A DNA stretch of 64,000 nt from Pseudomonas wadenswilerensis (GTDB taxonomy: Bacteria; Pseudomonadota; Gammaproteobacteria; Pseudomonadales; Pseudomonadaceae). Made by a program: the position numbers and the translations under genes. The stretch spans positions 1-64,000 of the forward strand of contig NZ_UIDD01000007.1 of assembly GCF_900497695.1 (NCBI RefSeq), read 5' to 3'. The notes beneath the pieces were generated by a model, which did not search any database, had not been told where the DNA came from, and saw only the letters and a program-made list of their open reading frames with translations. Shown here piece after piece: positions 34,356 through 41,594 of the stretch (position 1 is its first letter; every line of letters starts with the position of its first letter).

Positions 34356-34438
34356 TGCGCAGCTAAGTTGCTCGTTTCGAGCGCTCCGCAAGCGGTTTCC
34401 TACAAAGATAAAAACAGAACCTTTCGAGCTTATTGCCC

Positions 34439-35851
34439 ATGTCCCAGTCGTCTTCGCAACAGCAGTTGATCGAAAACCATACGGTCGATTACGTACCGCC
34501 CGCCGAGCGCCATGGTCAGGCGCGCGATCTGTTCACCTTGTGGTTCAGCACCAACATTGCGCCGCTGCCGATTGTCACCGGGGCCATGGTGGTTCAGGTG
34601 TTCCATCTCAATTTGTTCTGGGGAATGCTGGCTATTGTTCTCGGCCATATGCTCGGAGGTATTGTCATTGCCCTGGCCTCGGCCCAAGGGCCGCAGATGG
34701 GCATTCCGCAGATGGTCCAGAGCCGTGGTCAGTTCGGCCGTTATGGCGCGCTGCTGATCGTGTTCTTTGCCGCCATCATCTATGTCGGCTTCTTTATTTC
34801 CAACATCGTCCTGGCCGGCAAGTCGATCCACGGCATTGCGCCGAGCGTGCCGATGCCGGCGGCGATCATCATCGGCGCCCTCAGCGCCACCGCCATTGGC
34901 GTGATCGGCTACCGATTCATCCATAGCCTCAACCGCATCGGTACCTGGGTGATGGGTACGGCGTTGCTGGCGGGCTTTGCAATGATCTTCGCCCAGGAGC
35001 TGCCGGCCGATTTCTTCAGCCGTGGCGGCTTCAACCTGTCGGGCTGGGTTGCGACCTTGTCGCTGGGGGTGATCTGGCAGATCAGCTTTTCACCCTACGT
35101 GTCCGACTATTCACGCTACCTGCCGCGTGAAGTGGGTATTGCGCGGCCGTTCTGGGCAACCTATTTCGGCGCTACCCTGGGCACTATTCTGTCGTTCAGC
35201 TTTGGCGTCGTTGCCGTACTGGCGGTGCCGGAGGGGACCGAGGCGATGGCGGCGGTGGAGCAGGCCACCGGCTGGTTGGGGCCGATCCTGATGGTGCTGT
35301 TCCTGCTCAACATCATCAGCCACAACGCCCTTAACCTGTATGGCGCGGTGTTATCGATCGTCACCTCGATCCAGACCTTTGCCAGCCGCTGGACCCCGAG
35401 CATCAAGGTGCGTGTGGTGCTGGCCAGTGTGATTCTGTTGGGCTGCTGCCTGGTGGCGTTGAGCGCCTCGGCGGACTTCATTGGTCATTTCATCGGCCTG
35501 ATCCTGGCGCTGTTGCTGGTACTGGTGCCCTGGGCGTCGATCAACCTGATCGACTTCTACCTGATCAAGCGCGGTAGCTACGACATTGCCTCGATCTTTC
35601 GTGCCGATGGCGGCGTCTACGGGCGCTTCAATGCCCATGCGATCATCGCTTATGCCTGTGGGATCCTGGTGCAACTGCCGTTTGCCAATACGTCGCTGTA
35701 TGTCGGGCCGTATGCCAATCTGGTGGAGGGTGCGGACTTGTCGTGGCTGGTGGGGCTGTTGGTGACGTGCCCGTTGTATTACTGCCTGGCGACGCGGGGG
35801 CGGGGTCAGTTGGTACAGATCCAATGCAGGAGCGGGCTAGACCCGCGATGA
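34439..35851 (+). CDS. NCS1-family purine/pyrimidine-type permease
   Basis: 470-aa NCS1 transporter with about 12 helices. The N-terminal TVDYVPPAERHGQARDLFTL and WFSTNIAPLPIVTGAMV are typical of cytosine/purine permeases, as are FSPYVSDYSRYLP and NIISHNALNLYGAVLS. It is divergent from the monooxygenase/reductase pair and probably imports their substrate or a related N-heterocycle (inference). The last residues (QIQCRSGLDPR) are encoded by a REP element whose TGA serves as the stop, so the native C-terminus seems altered. Confidence 0.88.
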   Translation: MSQSSSQQQLIENHTVDYVPPAERHGQARDLFTLWFSTNIAPLPIVTGAMVVQVFHLNLFWGMLAIVLGHMLGGIVIALASAQGPQMGIPQMVQSRGQFGRYGALLIVFFAAIIYVGFFISNIVLAGKSIHGIAPSVPMPAAIIIGALSATAIGVIGYRFIHSLNRIGTWVMGTALLAGFAMIFAQELPADFFSRGGFNLSGWVATLSLGVIWQISFSPYVSDYSRYLPREVGIARPFWATYFGATLGTILSFSFGVVAVLAVPEGTEAMAAVEQATGWLGPILMVLFLLNIISHNALNLYGAVLSIVTSIQTFASRWTPSIKVRVVLASVILLGCCLVALSASADFIGHFIGLILALLLVLVPWASINLIDFYLIKRGSYDIASIFRADGGVYGRFNAHAIIAYACGILVQLPFANTSLYVGPYANLVEGADLSWLVGLLVTCPLYYCLATRGRGQLVQIQCRSGLDPR

Positions 35852-35992
35852 GGCCGGTACAGCCAGCACATCAAGTGTTGTCTGGATTGCGACCGCTGCG
35901 CGCTCGATCGCCGGCAAGGCCAGCTCCCACAAGTCCGGCGTACACAGATCCATTGTGGGAGCTGGCTTGCCAGCGATGAGGCCAGTACAGTA
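35826..35992. repeat. REP/BIME unit homologous to the 128-bp array
   Basis: This is one full unit plus a second REP. GGAGCGGGCTAGACCCGCGA is followed by the same spacer as at 1041-1424 (ACATCAAGTGTTGTCTGG), then the inverted REP and GGGAGCTGGCTTGCCAGCGA. It overlaps the 3' end of the NCS1 permease gene and fills the gap to gloA. Confidence 0.92.
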
Positions 35993-36006
35993 TCGAAAGG
36001 CCTTGA

Positions 36007-36528
36007 TCAGAACGCGGTCGGCTGAATGATCTCGACCCAGTAATCATCCGGGTCCTTGATGAACGCCAGGTGCTTCATGCGGCCGTCGCTCAGGCGTTTC
36101 TGGAAGGTGACGCCCAGTTGCTCGAAACGCTCGCAGGCTGCACGGATATCCGGCACCGAGATGCAGATATGACCGAAACCACGCGGGTCGGTGTTGCCGT
36201 TGTGGTAGGCAAAGTCGGCGTCGTTCTCGGTACCGTGGTTGTGGGTCAGTTCGAGGATGCCAGGGATCGACTTCATCCACTCGGTGCGCTTGGCGGCGTC
36301 AGCCGGGATTTGCGCCTTGTCGACCAGGGCGAGGAAGTACAGGCTGAACTCGGCTTCCGGGAAGTCGCGTTTTTCTACCAGGCTGAAGCCCAGCACACGG
36401 GTGTAGAAGTCCAGGGACTTGGCAACGTCCTTGACCCGCAGCATGGTGTGGTTGAAAACGAAGTTGTGGGTCGCGGCATCCGGTTGCGCGGTGACACCAG
36501 GGAGGGTGTCGAGATGGTTCAGGCTCAT
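36007..36528 (-). CDS. gloA: Lactoylglutathione lyase (glyoxalase I)
   Basis: 173-aa glyoxalase I, which isomerises the methylglyoxal-glutathione hemithioacetal to S-lactoylglutathione. Metal ligands are visible in [10 protein letters not shown] (His), [11 protein letters not shown] (Glu), [11 protein letters not shown] (His) and YWVEIIQP (Glu). The length and the insert [11 protein letters not shown]...[10 protein letters not shown] fit the longer Zn-dependent type found in Pseudomonas and eukaryotes. It is monocistronic, between a REP unit and paired hairpins. Confidence 0.95.
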   Translation of the reverse strand: MSLNHLDTLPGVTAQPDAATHNFVFNHTMLRVKDVAKSLDFYTRVLGFSLVEKRDFPEAEFSLYFLALVDKAQIPADAAKRTEWMKSIPGILELTHNHGTENDADFAYHNGNTDPRGFGHICISVPDIRAACERFEQLGVTFQKRLSDGRMKHLAFIKDPDDYWVEIIQPTAF

Positions 36529-36617
36529 GGGCTCTCCGCATTTGAGGCTGGCAACAGTGCTGCCAGCAAAACAGTCAGGGCGTCATGATACGGAACTGAA
36601 GCGATTGCGCAAACGAT

Positions 36618-36673
36618 TTGCGCCCCGCCTTTACAGGGCGGGGCGCAAGAATTAGAAGCCCGCCGAAGCGGGC
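36618..36673 (-). terminator. Paired hairpins downstream of the mvaT-like gene
   Basis: On the minus strand GCCCGC-TTCG-GCGGGC (36658-36673) is followed by TTCTAATTCTT, a good intrinsic terminator with a UUCG loop. A second 12-bp stem, TTGCGCCCCGCC with GGCGGGGCGCAA (36618-36648), follows. Both lie after the mvaT-like gene and before gloA. Confidence 0.75.
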
Positions 36674-36744
36674 GTATGGGGCGCTAGTCCGTTAGCAGCC
36701 TTCATCCTGAGCCAGTCGATGTGAAAAAAGTGTGAAGGTGTTTT

Positions 36745-37104
36745 TCACTTACGCAACCAGCTGTCGACTGTCTTGGCGCCGTACTGTTCCTTCCAGGCTT
36801 TCAGGCCCCGGTGGTTGCCGCCCTTGGTCTCGATCAGCTCGCCGGTGTGCGGGTTTTCATAGACCTTTACGACCCGCGCGCGGCGCTGTTTCGGCGCGCT
36901 GACCGGGCCTTTGTGGGACGCTTTTGGATCGAGGATGGCGATAATATCGCGCAGGCCCTTGTCGTAGTGTTTCATCAGGTCGACAAGTTTCTTTTCGAAC
37001 TCGATTTCGCGCTTCAGGCCGGCATCCTTTTTAAGCGCCTCCAATTGCGCCATTTGTTCCTGAAGGGCCTTTTCGGCAGCGCGGAACTCTGCAAGTCTGG
37101 ACAC
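36745..37104 (-). CDS. MvaT/MvaU-family H-NS-like nucleoid protein
   Basis: 119-aa xenogeneic silencer of the Pseudomonas MvaT family, an analogue of H-NS. It has an N-terminal coiled-coil oligomerisation part (RLAEFRAAEKALQEQMAQLE, then EIEFEKKLVDLMKHYDKGLR) and a C-terminal AT-hook-like DNA-binding module (VKVYENPHTGELIETKGGNH then RGLKAWKEQYG). I choose the GTG at 37104 (VSRLAEFR). It aligns with the start of MvaT (MSLINEYR) and AAGGAG lies 8 nt upstream, whereas ATG 37110 would be only 2 nt from it. Which paralogue this is (TurA to TurE type) cannot be decided here. Confidence 0.88.
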   Translation of the reverse strand: MSRLAEFRAAEKALQEQMAQLEALKKDAGLKREIEFEKKLVDLMKHYDKGLRDIIAILDPKASHKGPVSAPKQRRARVVKVYENPHTGELIETKGGNHRGLKAWKEQYGAKTVDSWLRK

Positions 37105-37469
37105 TGTCATCACTCCTTTAAGTCTGCAGTGGCCCGGCATGCGTGAAGATCAGCAACATTCTGTATAACGCAGCCGCCACCGGGTTGGGTACAACATCGC
37201 ACTAATAAAGAGTGTAGTAGTCTGTACGAGGCGGGTAAACATTAAACTTTTATATTACCGCTTATGGAACTTTCTTAATTAACCCCACACCGTGGCCAAA
37301 GAACTAGTCGACACTGTGCCTGGCGCCTTAGACCATGGTCCAATGGGCCGGTCTAGAGCGGTTGCGAGATGATAGACGGTCACCGTCGACTGCCATCGGC
37401 GCTGGGAGCATTGTCGGCGCCGGGACCGGCGCCGGTTGTTTTTTGCCTTTCTTTCGGATTTCGCTTCTC
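37105..37469. other. Intergenic region between mvaT-like gene and porin
   Basis: This 365-bp gap has an AT-rich core at about 37195-37290 (runs such as AAACTTTTATATTA and TTTCTTAATTAA), likely holding the promoters of the divergent genes. A terminator-like hairpin near 37416-37444 lies just before the porin. I see no further gene. Confidence 0.6.
37416..37444 (+). terminator. Terminator-like hairpin in the leader of the OprD-type porin
   Basis: GGCGCCG-GGAC-CGGCGCC is followed by GGTTGTTTTTT, a textbook intrinsic terminator on the plus strand. It ends only 25 nt before the porin ATG, so it may act as an attenuator for the porin. No plus-strand gene ends just upstream. Confidence 0.6.
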
Positions 37470-38759
37470 ATGTTTGCCCCATACCCTCTCGCGCCCGGGC
37501 GCAGCCTTATCGGCCTGCTCGCGATGTTTGCTGCTGTATCGACTCAAGCCGCTGGTTTTCTTGAAGACAGCAGCGCCAAAGTCGAAGCACGCAACGTCTA
37601 CTTCAACCGTGACTTCCGTGATGGTCATACCAGTTCCAGTCAGGGAGCCTCGAAACGCGAAGAGTGGGCCCAGGGCTTTATTCTCAATGTGCAGTCCGGC
37701 TACACCGAAGGCACTGTAGGATTTGGTGTTGATGCACTGGGCATGCTCGGCTTCAAACTCGACTCCAGCCCGGCCGACAGCAACAGTGGTCTGTTGCCGT
37801 CCAGCGGACATGACCCGCGCGGTTCGGTAGACCAGTACGCGAAGATGGGCGTGGCCGGCAAGATGCGTTATTCGCAGACGGTGCTCAAGGTCGGCTCGAT
37901 GATGCCGGACATGCCGCTGCTCAAGTACAACGACGGGCGTTTGTTGCCGACGATGTTTCAGGGCACGCTGCTGACCTCCGAAGAAATCAAGGGCCTGAAG
38001 TTCACCGTTGCCCGCCTGGACAAGTACACCGCGCGGGATTCAACCGACCGTCAGGACATCCGCGTTCATTGCAAGAACAAACGCTACGCCTGCAATACCA
38101 CTGCCGACCATTTCGACATGGCTGGGGTCGACTACAAGTTCAATGACCGCCTGAGTGCGCAGTACCAGGTGGCCAAACTTGAGAACATCTACCGCCAGCA
38201 CTTCCTGGGCCTGGTGGCCAGCCAGCCGTTGAGCGTCGGCAGCCTGTCGGCCGACCTGCGCCTGATCAAGAGCGACGACATCGGCCGTGCGCGCGCGGGC
38301 GATATCGATCACCGCGCCTTGAGCGGCATGCTCGGTTATAGCCTGGGTGGGCACAAGGTCAGCGCCGGCTGGCAGCGCATGTATGGCGAGAACGCCATGC
38401 CGTACCTGGATGGCAGCAACCCGTACCTGGTCAACTACGCCCAGGTCAACGACTTCGCTGCAGCCCAGGAGCGCTCCTGGCAACTGCGCTACGACTACGA
38501 CTTCAAGGCCATGGGTGTACCGGGCTTGAGTTTCTTTACCCGCTACATCAACGGTGACCATATCAAGGTCCCGGGCAGCCTGGCCGAGGGCAAGGAGTGG
38601 GAACGCGACAGCGAGCTCAAGTACCAGATCCAGGGCGGCACCTTCAAGGATGTCAGCGTGCGCCTGCGTAACTCCACCTACCGCAGCAACTACGAGAAGT
38701 ATGCCCGCGACATGGACGAAACCCGGGTGATCGTCAGCTACAACTTCTCGATCTTCTAA
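37470..38759 (+). CDS. OprD-family outer-membrane porin
   Basis: 429-aa porin of the OprD/OccD-OccK type: a signal peptide (about residues 1-27, ending STQAAG), FLEDSSAKVEARNVYFNRDF near the mature start, many alternating beta-strands, FGVDALGMLGFKLDSSPADS, and a C-terminal aromatic strand (RVIVSYNFSIF) for BAM recognition. Substrates of such porins are usually small carboxylates or basic amino acids, and this one cannot be assigned. ATG 37470 is chosen from the signal peptide. No good ribosome-binding site is visible. A terminator-like hairpin lies in the leader. Confidence 0.9.
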   Translation: MFAPYPLAPGRSLIGLLAMFAAVSTQAAGFLEDSSAKVEARNVYFNRDFRDGHTSSSQGASKREEWAQGFILNVQSGYTEGTVGFGVDALGMLGFKLDSSPADSNSGLLPSSGHDPRGSVDQYAKMGVAGKMRYSQTVLKVGSMMPDMPLLKYNDGRLLPTMFQGTLLTSEEIKGLKFTVARLDKYTARDSTDRQDIRVHCKNKRYACNTTADHFDMAGVDYKFNDRLSAQYQVAKLENIYRQHFLGLVASQPLSVGSLSADLRLIKSDDIGRARAGDIDHRALSGMLGYSLGGHKVSAGWQRMYGENAMPYLDGSNPYLVNYAQVNDFAAAQERSWQLRYDYDFKAMGVPGLSFFTRYINGDHIKVPGSLAEGKEWERDSELKYQIQGGTFKDVSVRLRNSTYRSNYEKYARDMDETRVIVSYNFSIF

Positions 38760-38831
38760 ACAACAGTACGTTGCCATTGTGCTTCGGCCAGCCGACTATA
38801 GGGGCTGGCCGGGCCATGGAAGCGACTTGCA

Positions 38832-39581
38832 ATGAAACAACTGCTGTTGATTGGTATCGGGCCGGGCAATCCGCGCCAGATCACCCTTGAAGCCATCGAC
38901 GGGCTGAACCGTGCCCAGGTGTTCTTCGTGCTCGACAAGGGCGCGGTCAAGGATGAGTTGCTGCAACTGCGCAAGAACATTCTCGAACGTTACATCGATC
39001 AACCCGGGTATCGCCTGGTGCAGGTCGATGACCCGCTGCGCGATGGCGCGGCCAGCGACTATGTCGGTGCAGTGCAGGACTGGCACCAGCAGCGTGCGGC
39101 GCTGTACGCCAGCCTGATCGAAAACGAACTGGCGGACGGTGAATGTGGCGCTTTCCTGCTGTGGGGGGAGCCGACCCTGTACGACAGTACCCTGCGTATT
39201 CTCGATCTGGTGCAGGCCCGAGGCGTGTCACTGGCGCTTGAAGTGATCCCCGGCATCAGCAGCGTGCAGGCCCTGGCCGCCGGCCACCGCATTGCCTTGA
39301 ACCGTATTGGCGAGCCCCTGACCGTGCTGCCCGGGCGGCGTCTGGCCGAACAGCCGCGCATCGACAACCTGGTGGTCATGCTCGATGGCCAGTGCGCCTT
39401 CGCGGCGCTGGATGATCCGCAGTTGCACATCTATTGGGGCGCTTACCTGGGCACGGCAGACCAGATCCTGATTGCCGGGCCGCTGCTTGAGGTCAAGGCG
39501 CAGATCCTCGCCGCCCGTGAACAGGCACGGGCGCGCAAAGGCTGGATCATGGACACTTATCTGCTGCGTCGGCCGCTGTAG
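38832..39581 (+). CDS. cobF: Precorrin-6A synthase (deacetylating) CobF
   Basis: 249-aa SAM-dependent methyltransferase of the tetrapyrrole family. CobF methylates C-1 of precorrin-5 and releases acetate in aerobic cobalamin synthesis. Motifs are LLLIGIGPGNPRQITLEAID (GxGPG), GECGAFLLWGEPTLYDST, and EVIPGISSVQALAAGHRIAL. No other cob genes are in the window, so it is detached from its pathway cluster. Its 3' end overlaps the convergent glycosyltransferase gene by 35 bp. A hairpin (GGCCAGCC with GGCTGGCC, 38786-38810) lies between the porin and this gene. Confidence 0.93.
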   Translation: MKQLLLIGIGPGNPRQITLEAIDGLNRAQVFFVLDKGAVKDELLQLRKNILERYIDQPGYRLVQVDDPLRDGAASDYVGAVQDWHQQRAALYASLIENELADGECGAFLLWGEPTLYDSTLRILDLVQARGVSLALEVIPGISSVQALAAGHRIALNRIGEPLTVLPGRRLAEQPRIDNLVVMLDGQCAFAALDDPQLHIYWGAYLGTADQILIAGPLLEVKAQILAAREQARARKGWIMDTYLLRRPL

Positions 39582-40866
39582 CCAGGCGATTCTTGGCCTC
39601 GATCCACTGGGCCATGTACTGGGTGCTTTTGTGCTGGTGGTGGCGGAGCATGGCGCCGGTGAAGTTGAACAGGCGGTGCTGGTCGAGGTCGGCCAGGGCG
39701 TATTCGATGCGTTCGACCAAGGCGTTGGCGTGCTGGCGACGGTCGTAGCGAGCGCTCAACAGCCGGCGCGCGTCCTGCTGCGCCTGGTTCCAGCGCGCTT
39801 CGTCGCTGTATAGCGTCGCCGCGGCTTCGGCCAGGCCTTCGGCGGTCTCGGCGATCGCTCCGGGCCAGGGCAGGGCGCCGTGCATGGCTTCGGCGCCGAT
39901 CGGCGTGGTCACGCTGGGCGTGCCGCATTGCATGGCGTCGGTGAGCTTGCCCTTGATCCCGGCGCCAAAGCGCAGGGGGGCCAGGCAGATGCGCGCATTG
40001 CTCATCACTTCCAGGGCATCTTCAGCCCAGTTCATGATGTGAAAGCCCTCGGCCGGTTTGTGCAGCGCCGTGGCCTTGGGCGGGGTGTAGGCGCCGTAGA
40101 TGTGCAACTGCGCCTGCGGCAGGCGCCGACGGATCATCGGCCACAGGCTGTTCTTCATCCACAGCACCGCGTCCCAGTTCGGCGCATGGCGGAAGTTGCC
40201 GATGCTGAGGAAGTGCGCGCGCTCGGCGAACGGTTTGAACGGCTCGCTGGGCGCGTCGAGCATCAGCGGGCACCAGTGCAGCAGGTGCTCGGGCACGCCG
40301 AAGCCGTTGAGCAGCAGGTCGATCTCGACGTCGGAGATCATCAGGCTCAGGTCGCTGCGGTAGATGGCGGCGAGTTCGCGCAGGGTCAGGTCGGCGCTGG
40401 CCATCTGCCGATAGAGGTCGGGGCCGGAGGTGTTGAACAGCGCGCGAAAATCATTCGGGTCCAGGCCCTCGATCAGGCGCCGGCGCAGCAGTTGCTGGCG
40501 AGCATCGCGCAGGCTTTGCAGGTCGGAGGTTTCCAGCACGCGCAGGGCGTTGGGGCAGTGTTTTTCCACGCGCCAGCCGAACTGCTCTTCCATCATGAAA
40601 CGGTCGAACAGCACGACGTCCGGGGCCAGTTCGCCGACAAAGCGGTCGAAGCTGCTGTCGTTGAGGGTGATGGCCTGCTCGGCGATACCCAGGCTTGCCA
40701 GGTCGGCCGTGTGCTCGCCAATGGCTGCAGGGCTGCTGAAGGTGATGCGCCAACCGCGCTGCACGAAGCTTTCAAGGATCTGCATCATGTGCGAACCGGC
40801 GGCCGAAGAGCGCGGCTCGGGCCAGACGTAGCCAATGACCAGGACGTTGAGGGCAGGGGCGGACAT
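39547..40866 (-). CDS. GT-B-fold glycosyltransferase
   Basis: 439 aa with a GT4/GT1-like architecture. The N-terminal Rossmann half starts LNVLVIGYVWPEPRSSAAGS. The C-terminal donor half has AHFLSIGNFRHAPNWDAVLW, LHIYGAYTPPKATAL, and the nucleotide-sugar signature ICLAPLRFGAGIKGKLTDAM...GTPSVTTPIGAEAM. It is probably cytoplasmic, acting on a surface glycan or protein, but neither donor nor acceptor can be read. It stands alone, with no polysaccharide genes nearby. ATG 40866 is preferred to one at 40887 because homology starts there. Confidence 0.8.
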   Translation of the reverse strand: MSAPALNVLVIGYVWPEPRSSAAGSHMMQILESFVQRGWRITFSSPAAIGEHTADLASLGIAEQAITLNDSSFDRFVGELAPDVVLFDRFMMEEQFGWRVEKHCPNALRVLETSDLQSLRDARQQLLRRRLIEGLDPNDFRALFNTSGPDLYRQMASADLTLRELAAIYRSDLSLMISDVEIDLLLNGFGVPEHLLHWCPLMLDAPSEPFKPFAERAHFLSIGNFRHAPNWDAVLWMKNSLWPMIRRRLPQAQLHIYGAYTPPKATALHKPAEGFHIMNWAEDALEVMSNARICLAPLRFGAGIKGKLTDAMQCGTPSVTTPIGAEAMHGALPWPGAIAETAEGLAEAAATLYSDEARWNQAQQDARRLLSARYDRRQHANALVERIEYALADLDQHRLFNFTGAMLRHHQHKSTQYMAQWIEAKNRLATAADAADKCP

Positions 40867-40926
40867 GGGTATCGGGGACCTTGGCAAAAGCGCGTATTAA
40901 AGCAGATTCTGCGCTCCCACCCCCAC

Positions 40927-41298
40927 TCATTCATAAAAGGCCTGGAGAATACCCTGCACCTTGTCACGCAACTGGTCGATGCTGAACGGCTTGGCGATCT
41001 GGTGCAGGTCGGCCGGTACATCGAGGTTGTCGCCATAGCCACTGGCAAACAGCACCGGCAGCGCCGGACGCAGCTCCCGGGCTTTTACTGCCAGGTCCTT
41101 GCCGTTCATGTCCGGCAGGCCGACGTCGGTCAGCAGCAAGGCCAGGGATTGTTGCGTGTCTTTCAAAACCTTCAGCGCCGCTTCTGCATCGGCAGCCTGC
41201 AGCACCTGATAGCCCAGCTCTTCAAGCACCTCGACCATCAGCATGCGCACGATAGCGTCATCTTCGACGACGAGCAGGGGCTGGGGTGTCTGGGACAT
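40927..41298 (-). CDS. Single-domain response regulator (receiver only)
   Basis: 123-aa stand-alone receiver domain: acidic pocket in LLVVEDDAIVRMLMVEVLEE, phospho-acceptor Asp in LLLTDVGLPDMNG, and the Thr/Lys end in LFASGYGDN and IAKPFSIDQLRDKV. It has no output domain. It is transcribed away from the large hybrid-kinase operon that starts 297 bp to the right and may serve that phosphorelay. AGGA lies 8 nt before ATG 41298. Confidence 0.9.
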   Translation of the reverse strand: MSQTPQPLLVVEDDAIVRMLMVEVLEELGYQVLQAADAEAALKVLKDTQQSLALLLTDVGLPDMNGKDLAVKARELRPALPVLFASGYGDNLDVPADLHQIAKPFSIDQLRDKVQGILQAFYE

Positions 41299-41594
41299 TG
41301 GGGGATTCCTGTACAAAAGTCTGTTCATTATCTGTAAGCCGGGTGCGCTCCGAAGTTCCCTCTGTGCTGAAAAAAGCCCCCCGAATGAACAGCATAGCGG
41401 TCATTGAAAAAGCAGGGAACGTTTGCGCAAGACACCTCTCAAATGCTGGCTAAATGCCCTGCCAGAATGGCCAAAGGCGTTTAGACTCGGAGTAGGGAAG
41501 GCTGGCAGAATGGCCGTTCCCACGGAAAATAGAACGATTACTCGAAAAATCCGCCACACTCCTTCGTTTGCTACCTTTGCTCGGGCGTCTTGAG
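41299..41594. other. Divergent promoter region between receiver gene and kinase operon
   Basis: This 296-bp gap should hold the promoters of both units. I see no further gene, RNA or clear operator. The kinase start has only a weak TTGAG before it. Confidence 0.5.
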
